From the NCBI GenBank assembly GCA_035764005.1, contig DASTZZ010000009.1:1-39190 (forward strand): a stretch of 39,190 nt of DNA, read 5' to 3'. Under the pieces are notes generated by a model. The model saw only the letters and a list, made by a program, of their open reading frames with translations, was not told where the DNA came from and ran no database searches. This DNA comes from Terriglobales bacterium (lineage in GTDB: Bacteria > Acidobacteriota > Terriglobia > Terriglobales > Acidobacteriaceae). The translations under genes and the position numbers were made by a program. Shown here piece by piece: positions 16,150 to 25,068 of this stretch. Numbering within the stretch: position 1 is the first letter of the stretch; each line of letters begins with the position of its first letter.

Positions 16150-16998
16150 ATGGAGATTCGCAGAGTAGGCATAATTGGCGCTGGAACGATGGGCAACGGC
16201 ATTGCTCATGTGTTCGCTCGCAACGGATACGACGTCGTTCTTTGTGAAGTTGCGCAGCAATTTCTCGATCGAGGAATCGCGACCATCGGCAAGAACCTCC
16301 AACGGGAAGTTGAGAAAAACAAGATTACTTCGCAAGAAAGCAATGCCGCCCTGTCCAGAATTCGCGGAGTGCTCAGCCGAAGGGCGCTTGCCGAATGTGA
16401 CTTTGTCATTGAAGCGGCGACAGAGAAGTTCGAAATCAAGTCCGAAATCTTTCATGACGTCGATCAAATCTGCCGTCCCGAAGTGATCCTGTCGAGCAAC
16501 ACCTCGTCGATATCTATTACGAAAATCGCCGCTCTCACCCGCCGTCCAGACAAAGTGATCGGCATGCACTTTTTCAACCCAGTGCCCGTAATGAAACTGG
16601 TCGAGGTAATTCGCGGCTTGGCGACTTCCGGCGAGACATTCGAAACCGTAAAAACCCTTGCGGAGAAGGTTGGGAAGAGTCCGGTCGAGGTAAACGATGC
16701 GCCTGGATTTGTATCGAACCGCGTGCTGATGCCTCTGCTAAACGAAGCCATGTACTCGGTGATGGAGGGAGTTGCCACTCCCGCCGCGGTGGATGAAGTG
16801 TTCAAACTGGGAATGGCGCATCCAATGGGTCCGCTCACGCTGGCGGATTTCATTGGCCTTGATGTTTGCCTGGACATCATGCGCGTACTCCACGAAGGCC
16901 TTGGCGATCCCAAGTATCGCCCCTGCCCGCTGCTGATAAAGATGGTCGATGCTGGGTGGCTCGGACGAAAGTCAGGTCGCGGCTTCTATCAGTACTGA
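16150..16998 (+). CDS. 3-hydroxyacyl-CoA (3-hydroxybutyryl-CoA) dehydrogenase
   Basis: NAD-dependent oxidation of (S)-3-hydroxyacyl-CoA to 3-ketoacyl-CoA, or the reverse in butyrate or PHB metabolism. 282 residues, the length of the stand-alone Hbd/PaaH enzymes. Rossmann motif [13 protein letters not shown], the acidic residue ending the second strand in VVLCE, catalytic region [10 protein letters not shown], catalytic His in [15 protein letters not shown], and [19 protein letters not shown] starting the dimerisation domain. The C-terminus [14 protein letters not shown] is complete. No thiolase or enoyl-CoA hydratase lies beside it. Confidence 0.95.
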   Translation: MEIRRVGIIGAGTMGNGIAHVFARNGYDVVLCEVAQQFLDRGIATIGKNLQREVEKNKITSQESNAALSRIRGVLSRRALAECDFVIEAATEKFEIKSEIFHDVDQICRPEVILSSNTSSISITKIAALTRRPDKVIGMHFFNPVPVMKLVEVIRGLATSGETFETVKTLAEKVGKSPVEVNDAPGFVSNRVLMPLLNEAMYSVMEGVATPAAVDEVFKLGMAHPMGPLTLADFIGLDVCLDIMRVLHEGLGDPKYRPCPLLIKMVDAGWLGRKSGRGFYQY

Positions 16999-17073
16999 AG
17001 GTGGATTTACCCGGTTGATTCCTTTGGTGTGCGGGATTGCAGATAGAGATAAGCTGCCCAGTTCGGCCATCTA

Positions 17074-19050
17074 GTGAACTTGCCGGGACCGCGAAAACAA
17101 GCGGCTATGCTTGAGAATCAAACTCAACTTATGACCGGCTTCCGTCTGTCACGCAGCAGTCGCTACGTCATCTGTATCGCCGTTCTTAGCGCCGCTACCA
17201 TTGTTCGCTGGCTGCTCAATCCCGTTTTGAAAACCGAGCTTCCCTACATCGTTCTGTATTTCGCGATCATGCTGATAGCGTGGATTGGCGGATTGGGACC
17301 GGCGGTGCTCGGTGTTGTGCTCGGCATCGTTTCCGCGAATTATCTATTTATTGCCCCGCAGCATGCATGGTTCAGGTCCATAGGCTTGCATGATCTGGTG
17401 ACAACCCTATTGTTTGCCTTTATAGGAATAGCGACGGGAGGCATGAGCGAGGTTTATGGCCGTGCTCTAACCGAATCCAGGGAAGCATACAAACTCTCGC
17501 AAGATCGGCAGTTCGAGCTGGAATACATCTACTCCAGCGCTCCCGTCGGCCTCGCGTTCGTGGATGAGAACCTGCGTTACCTGCGTGTAAACGACGACTT
17601 TGCCGCATTGAATGGCGCACCGGCGCGTGACCATTTTGGGAAATCTCTGTCAGACATCCTGCCTGCCACTGCAGTCGAGTTGCTGACGCCACTCGTTCGA
17701 AAGGTGCTCACCACTCATACGCCTCTTGTTGACTATGAGATACAAGCTGAAGCGCCTCCCGGCAGCGGCGAACTGCGCTACATGAAGCTGAGCTTCTATC
17801 CGGTGCAGATAGGCGAGCTGCGTGGAGTCCATGCTGTCATCGAAGATGTCACCGCGGCGAGGAGGACAGAGCTAGAGCTCAAGTCGCTGGAGCAGCAGTT
17901 GCAACACGCCGTGAAGATGGAAGCCATCGGACGACTCGCCGGAGGGGTCGCTCACGATTTCAACAATCTGCTGATGGTCATAAGCAGTTATACGGAGTTG
18001 CTTCTACAGCAACTCGAACACGACCCTGCGATGGCGAGAAAGCTGCACGCGATCGCGGGAGCCACGCAGCGCGCAGCGCGGCTCACTCGCCAGTTACTGG
18101 CATTCAGCCGGAAGCAGACGCTGCAGGCGCAAGTTCTTGAATTCGATTCGCTGGTTGCAAACTCAGAACCGCTTTTGCGGCGAGTCTTGCATGAAGACAT
18201 CGATCTCATTCTGGAACTCGATTGTGCTAAGGCCAAGGTGAAGATCGATCCGGCGCAATTCGAACACGTGTTGATGAACCTGACGCTGAACTCACGCGAT
18301 GCAATGGCGAGCAAAGGGCGGCTCGTGCTCCAAACTGCCTGCCGCCGCTTCTACGAGGAGTCGGTGCGCTCACTGTTTACCCTTCCTGCCGGCGCGTATG
18401 TAAAAATGTCAATTACCGATTCGGGACGGGGCATGTCGCCCGAAGTGCAGGCGCGAATCTTCGATCCGTTTTTCACAACCAAAGAACCAGGTCAGGGTAC
18501 GGGACTTGGTCTAGCCATGGTCTACGGCATCGTGAAGCAGAGCGGCGGCTACATCGAAGTCAACAGCGAAGTCGGAGGGGGGACTACATTTCACATCTGG
18601 CTGCCAATTGTGGAAGAGAGGGTAGAGGAATTAGGTCGGGAGCCGTCCTCGGGCCAGTCAGTCGGAGCAACAATCCTCCTGGTTGAGGACGAGACAATCC
18701 TGCGCCAGGCGATCAGCGAATCACTTTCCGCTTTGGGGTATTGCGTTCTCGAAGCTCCTGATGGCGCTCGCGCCATCGAGATCATGGACAAGGAAGGCAG
18801 TACGGTTGACCTGGTCCTCTCCGACGCGGTGATGCCGCGCATCGGAGGAGCCGAACTGATTCAACACCTCCGAGCCAGACGGCCAGGAATGAGGGCAATT
18901 CTGATGTCAGGCTACACGCACGCGCATTCCGTGGGCGCAGGTTCAGCTGGCGAACCTGATCCTGATATTGTCGTTTTACAGAAGCCGTTCGCGCATGCTG
19001 AGCTCGCCAAGATCATTCGCAAATTACTTTCGAATTCATTGCAGGCGTGA
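17074..19050 (+). CDS. Hybrid sensor histidine kinase (DUF4118-type membrane domain, PAS, HisKA, HATPase, receiver)
   Basis: 658 residues. Domain order: four transmembrane helices (about residues 31-125) resembling the KdpD-like DUF4118 module, a PAS domain (about 147-265, beginning LEYIYSSAPVGLAFVDENL), the dimerisation/phosphoacceptor domain with His294 in GGVAHDFNN, an ATPase domain with DSGRGM, FDPFFTTKEPGQGTGLGL and GGGTTFHIWLP, and a C-terminal receiver. The receiver has ILLVEDE, phospho-acceptor Asp584 in LSDAVMP, and the conserved Lys in LQKPF. There is no HPt domain and no adjacent response regulator with an output domain, so the final target is unknown. The GTG at 17074 is the longest start; ATG at 17107 (MLENQTQ) is equally plausible. 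Confidence 0.93.
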   Translation: MNLPGPRKQAAMLENQTQLMTGFRLSRSSRYVICIAVLSAATIVRWLLNPVLKTELPYIVLYFAIMLIAWIGGLGPAVLGVVLGIVSANYLFIAPQHAWFRSIGLHDLVTTLLFAFIGIATGGMSEVYGRALTESREAYKLSQDRQFELEYIYSSAPVGLAFVDENLRYLRVNDDFAALNGAPARDHFGKSLSDILPATAVELLTPLVRKVLTTHTPLVDYEIQAEAPPGSGELRYMKLSFYPVQIGELRGVHAVIEDVTAARRTELELKSLEQQLQHAVKMEAIGRLAGGVAHDFNNLLMVISSYTELLLQQLEHDPAMARKLHAIAGATQRAARLTRQLLAFSRKQTLQAQVLEFDSLVANSEPLLRRVLHEDIDLILELDCAKAKVKIDPAQFEHVLMNLTLNSRDAMASKGRLVLQTACRRFYEESVRSLFTLPAGAYVKMSITDSGRGMSPEVQARIFDPFFTTKEPGQGTGLGLAMVYGIVKQSGGYIEVNSEVGGGTTFHIWLPIVEERVEELGREPSSGQSVGATILLVEDETILRQAISESLSALGYCVLEAPDGARAIEIMDKEGSTVDLVLSDAVMPRIGGAELIQHLRARRPGMRAILMSGYTHAHSVGAGSAGEPDPDIVVLQKPFAHAELAKIIRKLLSNSLQA

Positions 19051-19103
19051 TGAAAGTTTCACGCCGTGCGCTTGCGTCAAAGAAGGTATGGTATCCTCCC
19101 AAA

Positions 19104-19364
19104 ATGCCAAGGCGTTTTAAAGCATTGGCGGCTTTGCTCCTGGCCCTCGTTGTCTGTCTGGTCCTGGTAATGCCGCAGGTGGACCTTGACAGTGGTGTCC
19201 TGAAGGACGTCCAGTATCAGACTTTCCTTTTCATGATGGCCTTCGCCGAAGCTTTCATATGGCTGCTGCCACCCGAATTTTTCAATCGTTTCCAGGAGCA
19301 GGCTTTTAAGCACGACGTTTCTCTCTGTTCTGGCGCGTGGAGCAGTTCTATCCTGCGCTGTTGA
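19104..19364 (+). CDS. Small membrane hypothetical protein
   Basis: 86 residues starting MPRRFKALAALLLALVV. The basic start and hydrophobic stretch (about 6-28) look like a signal anchor. A second hydrophobic segment (TFLFMMAFAEAFIWLLP) follows after a short acidic loop. Not recognised beyond that. The last 20 residues look unlike membrane protein, whereas the neighbouring frame just after position 19308 reads a Phe/Trp/Tyr-rich hydrophobic stretch, so a frameshift near the 3' end is possible. A GTG at 19047 overlapping the kinase stop is an alternative start; it would add a polar leader. Confidence 0.5.
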   Translation: MPRRFKALAALLLALVVCLVLVMPQVDLDSGVLKDVQYQTFLFMMAFAEAFIWLLPPEFFNRFQEQAFKHDVSLCSGAWSSSILRC

Positions 19365-19401
19365 TTCTGACTTGGATGGTTCATTCCGAAAAATCCAATT
19401 C

Positions 19402-19407
19402 AGGAGA
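19402..19407 (+). promoter_or_regulatory. Ribosome binding site AGGAGA deciding a TTG start
   Basis: AGGAGA stands 9 bases before the TTG at 19417, the better start for the following small gene. The first possible TTG at 19372 has no such site. Confidence 0.6.
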
Positions 19408-19416
19408 ACAGAGACT

Positions 19417-19677
19417 TTGGTTCCTCCCGCAACACAGACTGAAGATCAGCAGGCACTATTCCGCGCGGGCGACTCGGTACAGATCAGGGGTATTTACCGC
19501 GTAGTGCACTATGCCCATCGCCTGCCGCACGAGACCGCGATTCTTGTATTGAAGAGATTCCCAAAATGCAACCAGTGCGGCGACGCTGTTCGCTATCAAC
19601 TTGTCCGCAGCGTTGGAGAGTTGCTGAAGGACTATAACTTTCGTCCGGATCACGACACGCAAAATGTGTCTGAGTGA
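19417..19677 (+). CDS. Small CxxC protein, probable zinc-ribbon-like, function unknown
   Basis: 86 residues from the TTG at 19417. The central part reads GDSVQIRGIYRVVHYAHRLPHE, and then a CxxC knuckle KCNQCGDAVRYQL. The pattern of a short beta-rich domain with one CxxC is seen in small uncharacterised bacterial proteins that may bind zinc as dimers. No second metal pair is visible. The preceding small membrane gene is in the same orientation with a 52-base gap. A longer reading from TTG 19372 adds 15 residues. No function can be assigned. Confidence 0.6.
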   Translation: MVPPATQTEDQQALFRAGDSVQIRGIYRVVHYAHRLPHETAILVLKRFPKCNQCGDAVRYQLVRSVGELLKDYNFRPDHDTQNVSE

Positions 19678-19839
19678 GGCTTCCAGCATCTGCGAACCAG
19701 CCTGATAAGAACAGTTTGGAGGTTCTTCTCAGCTACTCCGAGCTAAGGCTAACACCATGGCCTTTCGAAGCCACCTCTACAGGCTTTTGCGCTTGTTGGC
19801 GTTTGCGCGTTCTGTGCTGGCCAGGCAGCCTGATCCGAC

Positions 19840-20379
19840 TCACTGCATGCCTCCATTTGTAAACGTCGAACCGGTGCCGTTGGCAGTACTTGCCTCCCAC
19901 ACGAAAGGAGAGTCGCTGGGCTGGAATCTATAACGCAGGAAGCGTGCGTGGCCGCGCCGCCGCCAATATCTGGATGTGTAGGAGGAGATCCTCACACCGC
20001 GCTGCAACGCGCTGACAAACGTGGTGTGTTCCGGATCGACTACGATTCCGACATGCCCGGGCCACACGATCAAATCCCCCGGCTGCGGGCGATAAACTCG
20101 CTTGAATGCTGCTGTTCCACGATAAAGAACCCGTGAGGGCTCGTACTTGTAGTAAAGACCAGCCTGCTGAAAAACTGAATTCACGAAGTGTGAACAATCG
20201 AGGGCGGTCTTGTGAATCTGCGTGCCCAGTGCAATGACGACATCGGCAGCGTGGACGCGAGCCGCATCTCCCAAAATGGAATTCGAATCGGCACTGCAAA
20301 AGTGACTGGAAGTGCCGAGCGCAAAAAAGAAGAATAGTGCCAGTAGGCCGTTGGGGAGCTTTGGCATGAGTTCCTGCAC
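19840..20379 (-). CDS. NlpC/P60 family cysteine hydrolase, secreted
   Basis: 179 residues. A hydrophobic N-terminal export segment (about 11-24) is followed by a papain-like NlpC/P60 domain. The catalytic Cys62 lies in LDCSHFVNSVFQQAG, and His109 in PGDLIVWPGHVGIVVD, with a possible third polar residue shortly after. Such enzymes cut gamma-D-Glu-diamino-acid links in peptidoglycan peptides. The domain is short and has no SH3 targeting domain. It is co-oriented with the YVTN lipoprotein 80 bases upstream. The start may be either Met at residue 1 or 5. Confidence 0.85.
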   Translation of the reverse strand: MQELMPKLPNGLLALFFFFALGTSSHFCSADSNSILGDAARVHAADVVIALGTQIHKTALDCSHFVNSVFQQAGLYYKYEPSRVLYRGTAAFKRVYRPQPGDLIVWPGHVGIVVDPEHTTFVSALQRGVRISSYTSRYWRRRGHARFLRYRFQPSDSPFVWEASTANGTGSTFTNGGMQ

Positions 20380-20459
20380 TGTGCGTTGTTGCAGAAATTC
20401 GATGCGTGATTTTCAGAAGGTGTGGGCAGCAATCGAGAGTTGCCGGTCGACAGAGCCAC

Positions 20460-21656
20460 TCAGGGCAGAGCTGTTTGCTGTGGAGAAAGAAACGCCTTTA
20501 TTGCAATTGCATTGGGCTGCTGCCCGACGGGGATGATGGTCAATGTCGGGAACCAGCGCTCGCGCGGCACATTCGCGCGCTGCGAAACCGATGTGCGAAT
20601 CACTGTCACATCACCTGCTCCCGTATCGACGACAAACAAGAAATTCTGATTAGGTGAAAGCGCCAGCGCATCAGGATGGTTGCCTACCTGAATCCATCCG
20701 ATCGCTTTGCCATCATCGATGCTGTAGATGCCCACTGTGTCGGATTTGAAGTTGCTCACGTAGAGAATCGTATTGTCGGCACTCACGACTCCGCGCACCG
20801 GCCCGGCGCCGATCACATAGCTGCCGCCAACTTCATTCGTGTTTGTCGCGATCTCCGAAATTGTGTCTGCTCCAAAGTTGCTCACAAAGATTTCACCGCC
20901 ATCGGGCTTGAGAGCGAGCTGCACCGGTGTCGTTCCCACATCGAGCAGAGCGAGCAGGCGATCCGGCGCGGAGGACTTCGCTGACGTGGGAACGTTCAAG
21001 GTTAACGCCGCGACCTGCGCAGAACCGCTGCATGCAATGAAAGCTTTACTTGAATCCGGCAGGATTTGCACGTCAGTAGGCTGCCTACATACTGAGATGG
21101 ACGAGCGCACTGCCATTCGTGCGGTGTCGACGACTGAAATGGAATTCCCCAATCTCTCCGCTACGACCAAAACCTTTCCATCCGGAGAAACTCGCGCCAT
21201 GCCGGGCCCATTTCCCACGGCAATGGTGCGTAACACGCGTCGATTGACCAGATCGATGAAGGATACCGTGTTCGATGCCGAGTTAGCGACGTAAGCGCGC
21301 GTGCCGTCAGGCGCGACATCAACAAAATACGGATTCTTCCCGAGAGATATCGTCTTCACTACATTGTTTTGTTCGGCATCGATTACGCTCAGAGAGCCTG
21401 AGCCGGTGTTTACTACATACACTTCGTTCCTTCTCGGATTGACTGCGACGCCGGTCGGATTCGCTCCCACCGGAATCGTCGTCAGCGGTCGAAAGCTGCG
21501 GGTGTCGAGCACCGATACGCTGTTGTCCCTCCCATTAGTTACGTAGGCATATTCACGATAGGACGGGGGGTAATCGGGAAGCCTCTGCGTGCAGCTCGTT
21601 AGCAGCGCGGAAATTATGAGCAGGAAGAAACTGCTGATCGATGGGCGACGATGCAC
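20460..21656 (-). CDS. YVTN beta-propeller repeat lipoprotein
   Basis: 398 residues. The lipoprotein signal ends at Cys22 (ALLTSC). About seven propeller blades follow, with YAYVTNGRDNSVSVLDT, VYVVNTGSGSLSVID, AYVANSASNTVSFID, IFVSNFGADTISEI, LYVSNFKSDTVGIYS and FLFVVDTGAGDVTVI as the repeating outer strands. These surface or periplasmic propellers are usually protein-binding scaffolds or enzyme-associated. It is divergent from a second YVTN-type gene (21925), with 268 bases between them. Ligand unknown. Confidence 0.88.
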   Translation of the reverse strand: MHRRPSISSFFLLIISALLTSCTQRLPDYPPSYREYAYVTNGRDNSVSVLDTRSFRPLTTIPVGANPTGVAVNPRRNEVYVVNTGSGSLSVIDAEQNNVVKTISLGKNPYFVDVAPDGTRAYVANSASNTVSFIDLVNRRVLRTIAVGNGPGMARVSPDGKVLVVAERLGNSISVVDTARMAVRSSISVCRQPTDVQILPDSSKAFIACSGSAQVAALTLNVPTSAKSSAPDRLLALLDVGTTPVQLALKPDGGEIFVSNFGADTISEIATNTNEVGGSYVIGAGPVRGVVSADNTILYVSNFKSDTVGIYSIDDGKAIGWIQVGNHPDALALSPNQNFLFVVDTGAGDVTVIRTSVSQRANVPRERWFPTLTIIPVGQQPNAIAIKAFLSPQQTALP

Positions 21657-21924
21657 GGGTAGATGTGCTGCGAAACAAGCAGTGTACCAGCTTGTTGCGG
21701 AGCGCCTGCTTGATGCGGGGAGGATTTTATTTCACCAGCGGTGTCGACAGCGTCCCTTCCGCTCGTTACACGAAAAGAACCTATGCAAATGCACTCGAAA
21801 GAGTTCGCCGCTGCAGAAAGCGGTACTTCTTTGAAAGTTTGAATTCTTCGCAGGTCGTGTACAGCTCAATGCGCAAACGAAAATTCCTTCATTTACAACT
21901 CGCAAGCCATTACCATCGCTGCTT

Positions 21925-24705
21925 ATGAAACGTACGCTGGCTGGTTTCCTTCTCGTGCTCACAGGTGGATTTTTTCTAGGTTTCCGTATCCTTCACGGTT
22001 CAACCGACAAAAATGGCAGAGTCGGACTGCCGAGCAGCAAGCTGCTGCTGGGGCCCCTTCCCGGCAATCCGCAACGGACCAACAGCTTCCCCACCGCAAC
22101 GGCGCTTTCTCCGGATGGAAAGTACCTCGCGCTGCTCAATGATGGATATGGCACGTTTGATTCCGATTACAGCCAATCGATCGCGGTGTTGGATATCGCC
22201 AAAAATGAATTGACCGATTTCCCTGACAAGCGCCTTGAACGCAGGGCGCGTCAATCTTTTTTCTACGGACTTGCATTCAGCAACAATGGAAAAGAGCTCT
22301 ACGCCAGCATGAGCTCTATGAGCGATCCTTCGGGCAAGAGCTCCGGGAGTACAGGCAGTGGAGTTGCCGTATATAAGTTCTCGAAGGGAAAAGTAGAGAC
22401 AGCAGGATTCATTCGCTTTCCTGCCTCGAACCGACCCGCGCAGCCGAAGGCAATGCCTGACGATCCTGACGAAGAGCCGAGCAAGGGTCCTGGATTCACG
22501 GTTCCATATCCGAGCGGCATCTGCGCCTTCCGGCAGAACGGGAAGGAGATGCTCCTCGTCGCCGATAATCTCTCGGATTCGGCCGAGATTGTCGATGTAA
22601 AAAGCAAAAAGGTCACGAAGACCGTTGACCTTGCTGTTTACAGTGCTGTGCCGGGCTCATATCCATTCGCGGCAAAGACGACGAAAGACGGAAGCACAGG
22701 ATACGTAAGCCTTTGGAACGCTTCGCGAGTGGCGGAGATCGATCTGACACAAGGCTCTGTGCGCCACATGTTCGAATTGCATCTTCCGAGTAACTTGGAA
22801 GCGGCGGGTTCGCACCCCACGGCACTGCTGCTCAGCCCCGACGAGAAGCGCCTCTATGTTGCGCTCGCCAATACGGATGAAGTAGCTGTCATCAACCGTG
22901 ACAGCAGGGAAGTGTCATATCTCAACACCAAACTTCCTGACCAACAGTATGGGGGCAATTTCCCCATCGCCCTCGCTCTCACTCCCGATGGACAGCGTTT
23001 ATTTGTCGCAAATGCGAGCTCCGACGCCATAGCTGTCTTCGACAGCCCTGAATCGAATTCGAAACCTCGCGGCTTTATTCCTACCGAGTGGTATCCGACA
23101 GCGTTGGCTGTTCACGATGGAGAGCTGTTCATCGCTACTGGAAAGGGCCAGAGCACCGGCCCAAACAAGGGTCTTACGGGAAAGGTAAACGGAAAGGAAC
23201 GCACCAGCTACATCGCGAGCTTGCTTCATGGATCGATCGCGCGAGTGAAGTTGAACGATGTCGATGCACGTCTTCCTGATTGGACTCAAGAGGTGGAAGC
23301 CAGCAATCTCATGCGCGGCAACGCCGACCAGATTGCCTTTACCGGTGGCGGCAATCCCATTAAGCACGTGATTTACATCATCAAAGAGAACCGCAGCTAT
23401 GACCAGGTGCTCGGTGATCTGGGCGTCGGGGACGGAGATCCTTCGCTAACCATGTTTGGCGAAGATGTAAGTCCAAACGAGCACAAGCTCGCGCGCCAGT
23501 TCGGCGTGCTGGACAACTTTTATGACAGCGGCGAAGTTTCGGGCGACGGGCATGTCTGGTCCAACGCCGCGATCTCCAGCGATTACACCGAGCAAACCTG
23601 GGAGATCGGCTATCGCGGCAAGGAGCGCACATATGACTACGAAGGAGTTGTCAACGAGCGCTATCCCATTCGGGAACACATCCCCGATGTCAATGAACCA
23701 GCTACCGGATACCTCTGGGGCAACTTCGCCCGGCATGGCATAACCTATCGACACTACGGCGAATTCATTTCGACAAAGTTTTGCAGTCAGAAGCAAACCG
23801 AAGAGATGCCGCAAACCGGGACACCACTGCAGCAGGGCGGCGCGTGCACGCGAAATTCAATCAAGTTCGGAGAACCGCTGCCAGACTACCTTGGCCAGCC
23901 ACACGGATCCCCGAGTCCCTGGCCCTGGGCGATTCCGATGGTGCAGCAGAACATCGCGACCAAACCGGAGTTGGAAGGCCACTTCGATCCGCGGTATCCG
24001 GACTTCAATCTAAATTTCCCAGATCAGCTTCGCGCGGATGAATTCCTGAATGAATTCGAGCAGTTCGTGAGTAAGCGAAGCGCCGGACAGGACACGATGC
24101 CCCAATTCATCCTGCTTCGGCTGCCTGACGATCACACATCAGGTACCAGACCGGGAATTGCTACTCCTCCCGCTGCTGTCGCCGACAACGATCTCGCCGT
24201 TGGCAGAGTAGTTGAGGCGGTTTCCCACAGTGCTTACTGGCAGGATACGGCGATCTTCATATTGGAAGATGATGCGCAAAACGGCGCCGACCACGTAGAC
24301 GCTCATCGCAGCATCGCGTGGGCAATCAGCCGATTCTCGCCCCACGGTCCGCAAGGAAAGCCGTTTGTCGATCACACGTTCTACACCACGGTAAACATGG
24401 TCCACACCATGGAAGCCCTGCTCGGCGCGCCACCAATGAACAACAACGATGCCCGCGCCGCAGTGATGGCTGCGATGTTTTCCGGTGAAGGCGATCAGCC
24501 GCCCTACAGCGCGGATACGCGCAATCGCGATAACCGACTGATCTACAAAATGAATCCTCCGAAAGGAGCTGACGCTAAGAAGTCAGCGGAGCTTGATTTT
24601 TCGCATGCGGATGCTGCCGACGCAGGTGTCCTGAACGCGATTCTCTGGCGCAATCGCATGGGAGATCGTCCCATCCCGCATACGCCCGGCGCTGAATTCA
24701 AATAG
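21925..24705 (+). CDS. YVTN beta-propeller / phosphoesterase fusion protein, secreted
   Basis: 926 residues. An N-terminal export signal (about 1-20) is followed by a beta-propeller (about 40-450) with blades such as SPDGKYLALLNDG, SPDEKRLYVALANTDEVAVI and TPDGQRLFVANASSDAIAVFD. The C-terminal part (about 480-870) is a phosphoesterase of the phospholipase C / acid phosphatase AcpA family. It contains HVIYIIKENRSYDQVLGDLG with the metal-site Glu-Asn, GVLDNFYDSGEVSGDGHVWS, IFILEDDAQNGADHVDAHRS and HTFYTTVNMVHTMEALLG. It probably hydrolyses phosphate esters outside the cytoplasm. The fusion of propeller and phosphoesterase is known from other bacteria. The substrate is not evident. Confidence 0.92.
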   Translation: MKRTLAGFLLVLTGGFFLGFRILHGSTDKNGRVGLPSSKLLLGPLPGNPQRTNSFPTATALSPDGKYLALLNDGYGTFDSDYSQSIAVLDIAKNELTDFPDKRLERRARQSFFYGLAFSNNGKELYASMSSMSDPSGKSSGSTGSGVAVYKFSKGKVETAGFIRFPASNRPAQPKAMPDDPDEEPSKGPGFTVPYPSGICAFRQNGKEMLLVADNLSDSAEIVDVKSKKVTKTVDLAVYSAVPGSYPFAAKTTKDGSTGYVSLWNASRVAEIDLTQGSVRHMFELHLPSNLEAAGSHPTALLLSPDEKRLYVALANTDEVAVINRDSREVSYLNTKLPDQQYGGNFPIALALTPDGQRLFVANASSDAIAVFDSPESNSKPRGFIPTEWYPTALAVHDGELFIATGKGQSTGPNKGLTGKVNGKERTSYIASLLHGSIARVKLNDVDARLPDWTQEVEASNLMRGNADQIAFTGGGNPIKHVIYIIKENRSYDQVLGDLGVGDGDPSLTMFGEDVSPNEHKLARQFGVLDNFYDSGEVSGDGHVWSNAAISSDYTEQTWEIGYRGKERTYDYEGVVNERYPIREHIPDVNEPATGYLWGNFARHGITYRHYGEFISTKFCSQKQTEEMPQTGTPLQQGGACTRNSIKFGEPLPDYLGQPHGSPSPWPWAIPMVQQNIATKPELEGHFDPRYPDFNLNFPDQLRADEFLNEFEQFVSKRSAGQDTMPQFILLRLPDDHTSGTRPGIATPPAAVADNDLAVGRVVEAVSHSAYWQDTAIFILEDDAQNGADHVDAHRSIAWAISRFSPHGPQGKPFVDHTFYTTVNMVHTMEALLGAPPMNNNDARAAVMAAMFSGEGDQPPYSADTRNRDNRLIYKMNPPKGADAKKSAELDFSHADAADAGVLNAILWRNRMGDRPIPHTPGAEFK

Positions 24706-24712
24706 TGCTTAA

Positions 24713-24842
24713 CAGAACCGCCGCCGGTAGGCGGGAATAGCGCGTGTGTTGCGGCTGCTCCGTGCAACCGCTGGCAGTATCGTCGCATTCGAAGTTCGCC
24801 TTTCGGCGATCTTCGACCCACCGGCTACCGCCGGCGGTTCTG
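24713..24842. repeat. REP-like inverted pair, copy B
   Basis: Left unit CAGAACCGCCGCCGGTAGGC and right unit ACCCACCGGCTACCGCCGGC followed by GGTTCTG are reverse complements with changes. They enclose about 80 bases that include a small hairpin CGCCTTTCGGCG. The units match those at 8613-8683. It follows the stop of the phosphoesterase gene and abuts the end of the YHS gene. Confidence 0.75.
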
Positions 24843-24853
24843 TTTTTGTTCCG

Positions 24854-25006
24854 CTATGCGACGGCTTCCGCGTATTGCTGGGGATTGCTGCGGAACTTAT
24901 CCGCGCATTGCTGCGAGCAGAAGTAATAATCTTTGCCGTTGTGATTCACCTTGGCTGCGGCGTTCTTCTCATCGATCCGCATGTTGCAAACAGGATCTCG
25001 TTGCAT
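24854..25006 (-). CDS. Small YHS-domain protein
   Basis: A 50-residue gene. The protein starts MQRDPVCNMRIDEKNAAAKV and continues with a YYFCSQQCADKF motif, the hallmark pattern of YHS domains (DPVCxM then YFCSxxCxxxF). These are metal- or heavy-metal-associated, treble-clef-like domains, often found in copper ATPases or alone. The ATG at 25006 is preceded by GGAGG 5 bases upstream, a strong ribosome binding site. It is divergent from the nitroreductase, 62 bases away. The three conserved cysteines suggest metal binding. Function beyond that is unknown. Confidence 0.85.
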   Translation of the reverse strand: MQRDPVCNMRIDEKNAAAKVNHNGKDYYFCSQQCADKFRSNPQQYAEAVA

Positions 25007-25068
25007 AGTATCCTCCGAACAGATTGGAAGGGCAGCAGGGAGCAGTAGGCTGCCCGCGGAGAAACAAA

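Noticed and set aside
19372-19416. Upstream TTG start for the CxxC protein
   Set aside because: The AGGAGA site at 19402 favours 19417.
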